From Chrysophaeum taylorii (lineage: Eukaryota > Sar > Pelagophyceae > Pelagomonadales > Pelagomonadaceae), in the NCBI GenBank assembly GCA_029834535.1, contig JAQMWT010000265.1:1-21990 (forward strand): 21,990 nucleotides of DNA. The letters run 5' to 3'. The position numbers were made by a program, and so were the translations under genes. Position 1 is the first letter of the stretch. Every line of letters starts with the position of its first letter. Shown one piece after another: positions 1 through 7,971 of the stretch. The notes under the pieces are model-generated. The model saw only the letters and a list, made by a program, of their open reading frames with translations. It made no database searches and was not told the origin of the DNA.

Positions 1-14
1 GAGGGTGGTGTTGT

Positions 15-298
15 GTCTGTTGTTTGTCTGTGTAAATGTCGACTGCTAGAGAGGGTTGTGTGTGTGGGGAGCCTGATGGAGAAGGATGTGTTGGTTTGTG
101 GGTTAGTGACGATTGCCTGACGGGGGCGTCTTTTTGTTTGTCTTTAAATGTCGACCTGCTAAGAGGGGGGTTATGTTTGGGGGGTGAAGGTTGTTTGTTT
201 GTCTTTAAATGTCGACTGCTAAGGGGGGGTGTGTGTGGGAGCATGAAGGATGTGGGTGGGTTTTGGGGTATGAGGACGTGCCTGACCGGGCGGAGATA
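15..298 (+). repeat. Minisatellite, about three degenerate units
   Basis: Three imperfect units each start near a TTTGTCT...AAATGTCGACTGCTA motif (around 24, 135 and 197). They continue with a G-rich run, GAGC(A/C)TGA, GGATGTG and a CCTGAC box. The second unit is shortened. A reverse-complement single unit lies at 16093-16187 inside Helitron copy D, so the unit is dispersed as well as tandem. The short ORFs across it are repeat translations with no recognisable protein. Confidence 0.75.
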
Positions 299-975
299 GA
301 GTCGGGCGGGGGACCTAGGTCGTGTACTCGCCGGAGTCGTGGGGCGGCGAAGAGAGTACGTCCCCGCCCGTTAGGTCGTTTACGCATGCCTGCCGCCGGC
401 GGATGTTCGACGAAGGGTGACGTCCTGCGGGATCGGGCGGCCTGTTTGTGGTTCCCCGAGCGGCGACTGGTGGGTCGTTAGGAGGGCACCGCGAGTCCCG
501 GCCTAATGCGTTGGCGATCCCCCACATCACTGGTAGATGCGGGCGAGTTTGGGCCGCCTTTGCTCTGTGAAGTTGGCGCAAGCCGCTTGCCACCACGGTT
601 CCCAGCGCGAGCGCCCTGCGACTATGTTTGGTCAGGCGTTTCAACGCCGGGCGACTCTGCCGCACCGACGGCACCAAGACGAGGCCGGCGACGGTGGCCG
701 TAGCTACTTACCTCTTTTGCTCCCGTCCCATGAAGCCGAGGCTTGGTGCGGACCCTCTGTTATAGGCATTATGGCGGTCGTGCCGTGCGGCGTGTCTTCA
801 GGTATTCGGAGTGACTTGTCGCTGCGCGCCGATGCCTGACAGGCAATACGGGTGGGGGAGGGATGGGAGTTCTTTGTGCGTGTTACAACGAACTACAAGC
901 GGAGGGTGTTTGATGTCGTAGAAGTTGGCCTCCTGGTTGTCGAGCGTGGTGATGTTTCTGGGACCATTGTTTGTT
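299..975. other. GC-rich stretch with no assigned gene
   Basis: Several ORFs overlap here in both directions (for example 315-677 on - and 506-703 on +). None shows a recognisable domain and they contradict one another. On the - strand, roughly 800-980, a frame stays open for about 55 codons with a balanced composition (it includes TLDNQEANFYDIKHPP) and ends at a TGA near 800. It could be a gene fragment carried by the adjacent Helitron, but I cannot identify it. I see no RNA gene or regulatory site. Confidence 0.4.
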
Positions 976-1022
976 GTCCCTCGATTTAGGGTAAGGATCA
1001 GTTAGGCCCTCGAGACCAGACA

Positions 1023-1600
1023 GTGATCCTCCAAGCCGTCTACGGCGACCTCGCAGACTATTTCCACGACCCGCGGCGGCTCTTTCAGCGCGCCATTCTC
1101 ACGCCCCGTCGAAACGATGTTGTCGATGCTGACAACGCGCGCATGACCGCGGCCTTTTTCCCGGAGACGAGGCGTCGGAGTTCTTTTCGGCTGACTAGGC
1201 TGGGTCGGAAGACGACGCCTCGCTCTTTACAGTCGAGTTTTCAACTCCCTGACAACCAACGGCATGCTGACTTTGATCGCGAGCTTAAAGTCTTCGCAAC
1301 CTCGACCCGTCGCACGGCCACTGCAACGGTACCAGATACATGATCGATCGTGTCGTTGTCACCGAGGCTCCTCCAACCTGTATCCTTAAGGCCCGCCGAC
1401 GCCAAACGATCACAAGAGCCAGGGCCAGACGCCCCGCGAGGTCGGCGTCCTCTTGCCCAAGCCCGTCTTCTGCCACGTCCAGCTCTACGTGGCTCTCTGT
1501 CGATCGGCAACCCCGAGATATCTCATTCTGGGTCGACGACTCCCCCCTACCCCACACGTGCTGCGCAATACCGATAAGCCCCCTCCCGGCGTCTACACGC
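1023..1600 (+). pseudogene. Helitron Pif1-like helicase C-terminal remnant (copy A)
   Basis: This is the remains of the DNA helicase that unwinds the transposon strand in Helitron rolling-circle transposition. The first frame carries RAILTPRRNDVVDADN, the conserved 'RAIL.P.N..VD..N' block. After a frame change, RNLDPSHGHCNGTRYMI (about 1288-1340) matches the 'LLRN.D...G.CNGTR' helicase block. The final SQGQT and 'LPKPVF.H.QLYVALCR' block is present only across another shift near 1410. Only about the last fifth of a normal helicase is kept and no single frame spans it, so it cannot be functional. Confidence 0.75.
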
Positions 1601-1608
1601 GCACTGTA

Positions 1609-1943
1609 GGTGACTTACTTGGGAGGGACCAGGTGAACTTACTGGGGTTTGGAGATTGGGACTGTGGGACTGGTGACCAGGTGAAACTTACTGGGACCAA
1701 GTGAACTTACTGGGGTTTTTAGAGTGAACGCAAAGGCTGGCGGCGTGACGGATCAAAGCAGCTTAGATTGCGGAGGGAGAGCGACGAGTCTCAAAGGAGT
1801 AGTTGGTTGATTGTGTGTGAGCACGAGTGGGCTTACGCCGAACTTACTGGGGTTAGAGATTGGGACTAGGTGAACTTACTGGGATTAGGTGAACTTACTG
1901 GGGTTAGAGATTGGGAGTAGGTGAACTTACTGGCCTGCACTTG
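1609..1943 (+). repeat. Helitron subterminal repeats (right end, copy A)
   Basis: About seven copies of GTGAACTTACTGGGG or close variants occur between 1633 and 1933. They are interspersed with GAGATTGGGACTAG and a segment containing CAAAGCAGCTTAGATTG. The same arrangement occurs at the right ends of B, C and D. Such arrays may bind transposase or simply expand by replication slippage. The spacing is irregular and there are no unique spacers, so this is not a CRISPR array. Confidence 0.8.
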
Positions 1944-2045
1944 TATGTATCTAAGACATCGTGACCCCTGGCCCTTAAAAGAAACTCGGCATGTAGGCAT
2001 ATGTCTCGTAAGTGTAGGTCCCCGCGTTCTCGAGCAGAACACGTC

Positions 2046-2888
2046 ATGCAACCTTCTGGTCTTTTTTTCTCGCCTGATAACATCCTCTCTTTTAACCTTT
2101 CGCCAGCGTCGCCGGCAGAAGCTGTGTTGCATATCAGTAACCGAAACTCTTCAAGTGTTGTTTTCAAAGTTAAGACTACAACACCCGAACGCTATTTGGT
2201 CAAGCCCAACCACGGGCTGATTCTTCAAGGCGCTTATGCGGAAATCGCTGTCGTCATAGTGCAATCGAAAAAGAAGGAAATACTGGCAAGTGTTAATAAA
2301 GATCAGCCCATGAAGTGCAGTGACAAATTTTTGGTCCAGAGTGCCATAATTGATCAAGTACAGACCACTGACCTGACTACAAGCACACCGCGGGAGCTTG
2401 CAGATAGTATTTCACGACTATTTGGCTGCAAGGATAAGAATCATATGAATGCTAAAAAGTTGTTAGTTGATTACAATTTCAATGATTGCAACCAAACGGA
2501 ATGTTCGCCAAGCCAGCTACTGACAGGCGTTCACAAGCACGGTCTGATGTCGTCACAACGACATTCATCTTCTGAGCCGATACCTGGATCTCCGGAAGCC
2601 ATGTTTGCTGAGATAGTGGCTCTGCGAAAGAAGTACGATGATTTAGTTGCGTTTACAGTGAACCTGACAGCTGAACGTGATTCTTTATCAGCGGATTTGG
2701 CTAGTGTTCGCAGCCATGTTGCAACACGTTGCTCCGCAGCTGAAACATTTAGGACAGCAGAGCATATTTGTCATCAAAAAATAAAAGCAAGCCCTTCCAA
2801 TCGATCTGCAACTTTAGTATTTTGTCAGGTTGTTGCCCTACCACTGACTGCTTTCCTTCTTGGTCGAATTAGTGCACTCGTATTTTGA
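2046..2888 (+). CDS. VAP/Scs2-like MSP-domain protein, ER tail-anchored
   Basis: This is a 280-residue protein of the VAMP-associated protein family, which sits in the ER membrane and tethers FFAT-motif lipid-transfer and other proteins at contact sites. Residues about 7-103 form an MSP domain: FKVKTTTPERYLVKPNHG (about 40-57) is the classic VAP signature of the FFAT-binding face, and KCSDKFLVQS (about 90-99) is the second one. A coiled coil follows (about 184-227), then a hydrophobic C-terminal segment (about 256-280) ending almost at the stop, as expected of a tail anchor. I chose the ATG at 2046 because an upstream in-frame ATG at 2001 adds 15 basic residues before the domain and lies close to the Helitron end. 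No intron is apparent. Frame and length are intact, making this the only convincing host gene. The family is clear; its specific partners are not. Confidence 0.88.
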   Translation: MQPSGLFFSPDNILSFNLSPASPAEAVLHISNRNSSSVVFKVKTTTPERYLVKPNHGLILQGAYAEIAVVIVQSKKKEILASVNKDQPMKCSDKFLVQSAIIDQVQTTDLTTSTPRELADSISRLFGCKDKNHMNAKKLLVDYNFNDCNQTECSPSQLLTGVHKHGLMSSQRHSSSEPIPGSPEAMFAEIVALRKKYDDLVAFTVNLTAERDSLSADLASVRSHVATRCSAAETFRTAEHICHQKIKASPSNRSATLVFCQVVALPLTAFLLGRISALVF

Positions 2889-3690
2889 CAGGATGCATAG
2901 TCAACGCAGGCTGTTCACTTCGTGAGCACTTGAGTGGTGTGTAGTTTTCCCCCTATCAGCTTTAATGCTTCAAATTGATTTTTCTGGGTTTGTTTTCGAG
3001 GTTTTCACAGGGTCATTGCATGGAACTGCGCACAAACCGGTCTTTGGCATATCGCCCATGACTCGCATCGTCATTCTGTTACTGGTTGTATTGACGATGC
3101 CGAGCACCTGTCCTCTTACCACCTTGTAAAAGAAGGAACGCAGCTGCCTGACTGCCTTAAAACTCTCAACGTGTTTGAACGTTGTGGACGTACCTACCAC
3201 CAAGAACCGGCTTTCAGTGTCTGGTTTATGGGTTCATCATTTTGCTCTTTCTTATCAAGTTCAAGTCTACTCCGCCATAAGGTGTGACTTGACAATGGAT
3301 TTGCAGAACACATCGTGCGCATGCAACTTTGTAACTTGCGTGTCCCAAGTTTAGAATATCGCAACTGCGTGGATTTAAGCTCCCACGTGTTCCTTCTGTC
3401 TTCGAAAAACCGCCATTATGCGCATTGTTAGGATGATGTACCGATCTATCGTTCCTAGCAGATAAAGTGAGTAGTTTCTAGGTCGAGCCATGGCCGGATG
3501 GATGTGCTCTGTTTTGCGATGCGCACTTTTGCATACAATTTGCGAACCGAGTAATTTGTACTATGAACTGGCGTTTCCAGCATAGGCCACTAACACGTTA
3601 AGCTATTGCTTTGGCCAGACTAGAGGTGCACCTTCTCGAAATGAGGTGTCAGGCGCAGACTTTAATTTCCCCACTAACCACATATGTGCT
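2889..3690. other. Downstream non-coding stretch, no gene recognised
   Basis: This stretch is AT-richer than the elements on either side, matching the VAP-like gene, so it is probably host sequence including its 3' UTR. A + frame is open from about 2980 to 3287 without an early ATG and includes CLKTLNVFERCGRTYHQEPA. It could be an exon or chance, and I cannot assign it. No clear AATAAA follows the VAP stop codon. No RNA gene or repeat is seen. Confidence 0.45.
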
Positions 3691-5531
3691 TTAATTTACA
3701 TGCACCCTCCGTTTACGGATACGAAGCGGGATCTGACTGTATGCGGGCGCGTGGGTCGTGGCGGGGTCGTAAGCAGCGCGTGTGAGAAGATTTCGGCAGA
3801 CAATGTTCACGATGGTTAGCGTGCCGCTGTCGTCGAGGCAGGTGATGGCGCGAGAAAACGACGTCCTCCTGGCCGTGGGCAAGGAAATGATCGCGAGCAT
3901 CGAAGCACCCGGAAAGTCCGCGCTGGGATGGGGTTCGCTCGGTTGGGCAGAACGCGACGGACAGGTCGATTGTTCGTGGACCAACACGCCCGCGGCCTGC
4001 GACGCTTTTGCACGACCTCGCATAAGACCGCGCGCAGTGGCGGTACACCATCAACAAGTCCGTCCTCGTCCCTCGCCTCTGCCCCAACTGCGTGATTTTC
4101 CTCTGTGATTCCGTACCGGCTCCTGCCGGTCCGGCCTGGCTCCCATGCTTGGGAGAGGTCTGAAGTTAGTTAGTTAGTTAGTTAGCATCGAAGAGGCAGC
4201 GACCGAGTGTCTGGCCTTCGCTCTTGTGTGCGGTTATGGCGCAGGCGAGATTGAGCGGGAATTGGTGTCAAACGGCACGGTGTGCGCCGTAGATGCCGCC
4301 CGGTTCGAGCTATGACATCGGCATCATTATCACCAGCTGAGGGATTTCGATTTCCTTCTCGTGTGGAAGCGAATATTTCTTTACGGCGCAATAACATCGA
4401 ATATGCGAGCGAAAAAGAAGATACCGAGGCGGCCGTGCTCGACCGGTGACGGGAGCAAACTACAGGCGCTTGGGAGACTCGACGGGGTTCGAGAAGGCTT
4501 TGTCGGGGGTCGCGATCGCACGTAAATTGAGCTCGTGGGATTGAACAGATCTTACCTGTTTGTTGTTGCACTCGAATTCGGTTTTCCCCATAACGGTCGT
4601 TTGATGTCTGAACCAAACTTCGCAATGTGGGCCCTTTACCCGTGATTACGCTGCCCGTGTGCCGCGCGTGGTCGTGATACGGGTGTCGGAACTTCGTCAC
4701 GCAAAGCATGTCGGCCGGCCATCGCTGAGGCTATGGACGTTCACTCGGGCAACGCGACCGCCCAGCACACGCCTTCAGCGAAGTTGCGTGGGTACTTCGA
4801 ACGCCGTCGGCGATGAACCCCTTGTGGCGCAGGTGTCGACGCTCCAGTTCAGCACCGAATTCCTCTGTGCGAAGCTGCATCGCGTCCATCGGACGCAGCT
4901 CGACGAGCTCCAGCTCCTCCAGCTTCTCGACTACTCCTCTCCCTCTTCGACATCCTGCAGCACGTCGCCCTCGGCGACCTCCCTCGCCGCTTCCTCGAGA
5001 GACACCATCTTGGGCGTTGTCGTTGTTTACGAGGGTTACCGTAAGCACGTGGCAATGCCGCTGCGGGCGAAATCCAACTTGCGGTCTCCGAAGCCACGCC
5101 AGGGTTGCGCTTCGAAGGACCGGGGCACTGTCGACGAGCGGGCGCGGGATGTCGCCCTGGAGCTGGTTGACCAGCCTGTAGGCAGTGACTTTGGTGCTCG
5201 ACGGCACCCAGATGAACTGTTGGCCGCGAGCTCGGCGCCGAGGTGTGGGGCGGCGGCAAGGAAGGCGCGGGCTGGCGTCTGAAAGAGGACCTCAACGTCG
5301 GCCGTCTTCACGTCGAGGTCGCTGCGCCGATTCAGCTCGTCAATGAGCGTGGTATTGGAATACCACCAGGCCCGCGCTGAGTCCGGGAGGCCGGCCGAGG
5401 ACGAGCTGGAGCACGTGGGGGTCGTCGCGGCAGCCACCCCTCGGGCCCTGCTCGACGGCCGCGCCGTCGTCAGCGGGAAACACGTGGGCGCGGAGTACGG
5501 GAAGCTCCTTCGTAAGTAGGAGCCACGCCAC
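3691..5531 (-). pseudogene. Broken Pif1-like helicase gene, interrupted by a retroinsert
   Basis: Read on the - strand, several frames carry pieces of a Pif1/RecD-like DNA helicase. FPLNLACAITAHKSEGQTLG (about 4200-4265) is the late helicase block of the form 'A.TAHKSQGQT'. DARDHFLAHGQEDVVFSR (about 3852-3905) matches the following 'HGQ.YVA.SR' block. After a one-base shift, LTIVNIVCRNLLT (about 3775-3815) resembles the usual 'N.VY.EVL' ending. Upstream, TLIDELNRRSDLDV (about 5310-5350) may be an earlier helicase segment. The text differs clearly from the Helitron helicase remnants here, so it comes from another family. Stops and frameshifts are frequent, and the retroinsert at 3906-4185 splits the two conserved blocks. 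The exact ends are uncertain; the block identity is fairly secure, but the upper half (above 4750) is weak. Confidence 0.6.
3906..4185 (+). mobile_element. TTAG-tailed, 5'-truncated non-LTR retroinsert (copy 1)
   Basis: The insert ends in five TTAG units (4166-4185). It is bounded by a direct 10-base repeat, AGCATCGAAG, at 3896-3905 and 4184-4193, a target-site duplication. Deleting 3896-4183 rejoins the - strand helicase frame exactly between its two conserved blocks, which independently supports both boundaries. The last about 60 bases before the tail (from 4105) match those of the second insert (from 11609) with about five differences. A + frame includes DRAQWRYTINKSV, loosely like the C-terminal end of a LINE ORF2. 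A short 5'-truncated LINE is the simplest reading; a SINE using the same 3' end is possible. Confidence 0.72.
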
Positions 5532-5714
5532 GGCGTCCGTGAAAATCGACGGCCGATGTGGCGGTAGCCCTTACACCGCCGTCCTTACCCCTAGTTCTAT
5601 CGAGTTCTCTACCCCAATTTCCCGTTTACTGGACTCTACTTCAACCCCTGACGCACGTATTTGTAACGCCACCAGGCGTTTACTCCTTTCAAATCGATTG
5701 GAATAGATCTACAA
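5532..5714. other. Spacer between helicase relic and Helitron B
   Basis: No coding frame, RNA gene or repeat is recognised here. The base immediately flanking the Helitron B right end (5714, A on + and T on -) fits the A|T target shared by the family. Confidence 0.4.
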
Positions 5715-6713
5715 CAAGTGCAGGCCAGTAAGTTCACCTAGTCCCAATCTCTAACCCCAGTAAGTTCACCTGGTCCCAGTAAGTTTCATATAAGTTCACC
5801 TGGTCAGTAAGTTCACCTACCTCACACCAACTCCTTTGAGCTCGTCGCTCTCGCCTCCGCCAATCTAAGCTGCTTTGATCCGCACGCGCCGCCAACCTGT
5901 GAGTTTACTCTAAAAACCCTTTACTCTAAAAACCCCAGTATGTTCACCTGGTCCCAGTTTCACCTGGTCACTCAGTTCACCTAGTCCCAATCCCAAACCC
6001 CAGTAAGTTCACGTGGTCCCAGTAAGTTCACCTATGGTGCGCGTGTAGACGCCGGGAGGGGGCTTATCGGTATTGCGCAGCACGTGTGGGGTAGGGTGGA
6101 GTCGTCGACTCAGAAGAGGATATCCTCGGGGTTGCCGATCGACAGGGAGCCACGTAGAGCTGGACGTGGCAGAAGACGGGTTTGGGCAAAAGGACGCCAA
6201 CCTCGCGGGGCGTCTGGCCCTGGCTCTTGTTGATCGTTTGGCGTAGGCGGGCCTTAAGGGATACAGGTTGGAGGAGCCTCGGTGACAACGACACGATCGA
6301 TCATGTATCTGGTACCGTTGCAGTGGCCGTGCGACGGGTCGAGGTTGCGAAGACCTTAAGCTCGCGATCAAAGTCAGCATGCCGTTGGTTGTCAGGGAGT
6401 TGAAAACTCTACTGTAAAGAGCGAGGCGTCGTCTTCCGACCCAGCCTAGTCAGCCGAAAAGAACTCCGACGCCTCGTCTCCGGGAAAAAAAGGCCGCGGT
6501 CATGCGCGCGTTGTCAGCATCGACAACATCGTTTCGACGGGGCGTGAGAATGGCGCGCTGAAAGAGCCGCCGCGGGTCGTGGAAATAGTCTGCGAGGTCG
6601 CCGTAGACGGTTTGGAGGATCACTGTCTGGCTCTCGCGCCTACCTGATCCTTACCCTAAATCGAGGGACAAACAGACAGACAGACAAACAGACAAACATC
6701 TGTCGATTAGTAG
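5715..6713 (-). mobile_element. Helitron-like element, copy B (complete ends)
   Basis: On the - strand the element begins CTACTAATCGACAG (at 6713) after an A and ends CCTGCACTTG (at 5715) before a T. It is 999 bases long. The left end carries a TTTG/TCTG microsatellite and the ATTTAGGGTAAGGATCA block. The right end carries the GTGAACTTACTGGGG array. Between them lies the helicase remnant. It is non-autonomous and lies head to tail with copy C, separated by only three bases (6714-6716). Confidence 0.78.
6053..6640 (-). pseudogene. Helitron helicase remnant (copy B)
   Basis: The clearest part is the final helicase block in one frame at 6064-6294: TINKSQGQTPREVGVLLPKP, followed by VFCHVQLYVAPCRSATP. 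The 'CNGTR' block lies in another frame near 6300-6340. The frames are not continuous, and a conserved L in 'YVAL' has become P. The upstream Walker motifs and the Rep nuclease are absent. Confidence 0.75.
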
Positions 6714-7011
6714 TTACAAGTGCAGGCCAGTAAGTTCACCTAGTCCCAATCTCTAACCCCAGCATTTTCACCCTGTTAAGTTGCGTAAGCCCACTCGTGC
6801 TCACATCCACTCACCCCACTCTCCTTCGAGCCCGTCCCTCTCACCTCCGCCAATCTAAGCTGCTTTGATCCGTACACGCCGCTAGCCTTTGCGTTCACTC
6901 TAAAAACCCTAGTAAGTTCACTTGGTCCCAGTAAGTTCACCTGGTCACTCAGCTCACCTAGTCCCAATCTCCAACCCCAGTAAGTTCACGTGGTCCCAGT
7001 AAGTTCACCTA

Positions 7012-7607
7012 CAGTGCGCGTGTAGACGCCGGGAGGGGGCTTATCGGTATTGCGCAGCACGTGTGGGGTAGGGTGGAGTCGTCGACCCAGATGAGTATAT
7101 CCTCGGGGATGCCGATCGACAGAGAGCCACGTAGAGCTGGACGTGGCAGAAGACGGGCTTGGGAAAGAGGACGCCGACCTCGCGGGGCGTCTGGCCCTGG
7201 CTCTTGTTGATCGTTTGGCGTAGGCGGGCCTTAAGCGATACAGGTTGGAGGAGCCTCGGTGACAACGACACGATCGATCATGTATCTGGTACCGTTGCAG
7301 TGGCCGTGCGACGGGTCGAGGTTGCGAAGACATTAAGCTCGCGATCAAAGTCAGCATGCCGTTGGTTGTCAGGGAGTTGAAAACTCTACTGTAAAAAGCG
7401 AGGCGTCGTCTTCCGACCCAGCCTAGTCAGCCGAAAAGAACTCCGACGCCTCGTCTCCGGGAAAAAAAGGCCGCGGTCATGCGCGCGTTGTCAGCATCGA
7501 CAACATCGTTTCGACGGGGCGTGAGAATGGAGCGCTGAAAGAGCCGCCGCGGGTCGTGGAAATAGTCTGCGAGGTCGCCGTAGACGGCTTGGAGGATCAC
7601 TGTCTGG
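7012..7607 (-). pseudogene. Helitron helicase remnant (copy C)
   Basis: The frame at 7041-7271 keeps TINKSQGQTPREVGVLFPKP and the following HVQLYVALCRSA block, the best-preserved helicase ending in the window. Earlier blocks are out of frame with it. The remnant is about 590 bases, against several kilobases for a full RepHel protein. Confidence 0.75.
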
Positions 7608-7653
7608 CTCTCGCGCCTACCTGATCCTTACTCTCGCGCCTACCTGATCCTTA
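7608..7653. repeat. 23-base tandem duplication in Helitron C left end
   Basis: Two adjacent copies of a 23-base unit starting CTCTCGCGCCTACCTGATCC occur at 7608 and 7631. Copy B has the unit once at the matching place (about 6635-6660), so the duplication arose in C. Confidence 0.85.
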
Positions 7654-7725
7654 CCCTAAATCGAGGGACAAACAGGCAGACAGACAGACAGACAAACAGA
7701 CAGACAAACATCTGTCGATTAGTAG

Positions 7726-7971
7726 TTAGGATTAAGAACCACCTATGCGCGCCGAAATTCCGGGGCCGGGGTGTGTGAGCAACAGGTGATTTTTATGTGC
7801 GCAAACGACGCGTCTTGGGCCTCTCTACGCGTAGGAAAATCGCGAAGATCCAATTCGACGATGTGTGAAAGTTTCTAGAGCTCGACTAAATTCGCCTTTT
7901 CGGAAAGTAATTAATTATAGACTCAAATTAAGAACTCTCCTTAATAATGACTTCTAGAGGTGAGAAGACCA
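7726..7971. other. AT-rich tail after the copia-like integrase ORF
   Basis: No coding frame is supported. On the - strand the integrase ORF stops at 7972 and several stops follow. There is no reverse-transcriptase text, although copia-type elements place RT here. The element was therefore cut off before RT, or the RT lies elsewhere. Confidence 0.45.

Larger units (their letters stand above)
976..1943 (+). mobile_element. Helitron-like element, copy A (5' end missing or altered)
   Basis: This is one of four related elements in the window. It starts inside the shared left-end sequence (TGTCCCTCGATTTAGGGTAAGGATCA) and lacks the terminal CTACTAATCGACAG seen in B, C and D. It then carries the last motifs of a Helitron-type Pif1 helicase, followed by a right end rich in GTGAACTTACTGGGG repeats. 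Its last bases are CCTGCACTTG, followed by T, exactly as in the other copies. Precise 3' ends with a flanking T fit Helitron insertion between A and T. No Rep (HUH) domain is present, so it is non-autonomous. The 3' end lies 102 bases before the VAP-like start codon. Confidence 0.75.
6717..7725 (-). mobile_element. Helitron-like element, copy C (complete ends)
   Basis: This is 1009 bases running from CTACTAATCGACAG (7725) to CCTGCACTTG (6717) on the - strand. It is closely similar to B along its whole length and has the same left microsatellite, helicase remnant and right-end repeat array. It differs by a 23-base tandem duplication near its left end (7608-7653). Its left end lies 246 bases from the end of the copia-like integrase ORF. 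Confidence 0.78.

Noticed and set aside
1609..1943. Regularly repeated GTGAACTTACTGGGG that could suggest a CRISPR-like array
   Set aside because: Irregular spacing, no unique equal-length spacers, a eukaryotic context, and the same array at four Helitron ends.
4659..5282. 207-residue + strand ORF
   Set aside because: It is Ser/Arg/Leu-rich text from GC-rich DNA, antisense to helicase-like fragments, with no domain.
7726..7971. Search for reverse transcriptase after the copia-like integrase
   Set aside because: Too short, many stops in all - strand frames and no RT motif; the element is truncated here.
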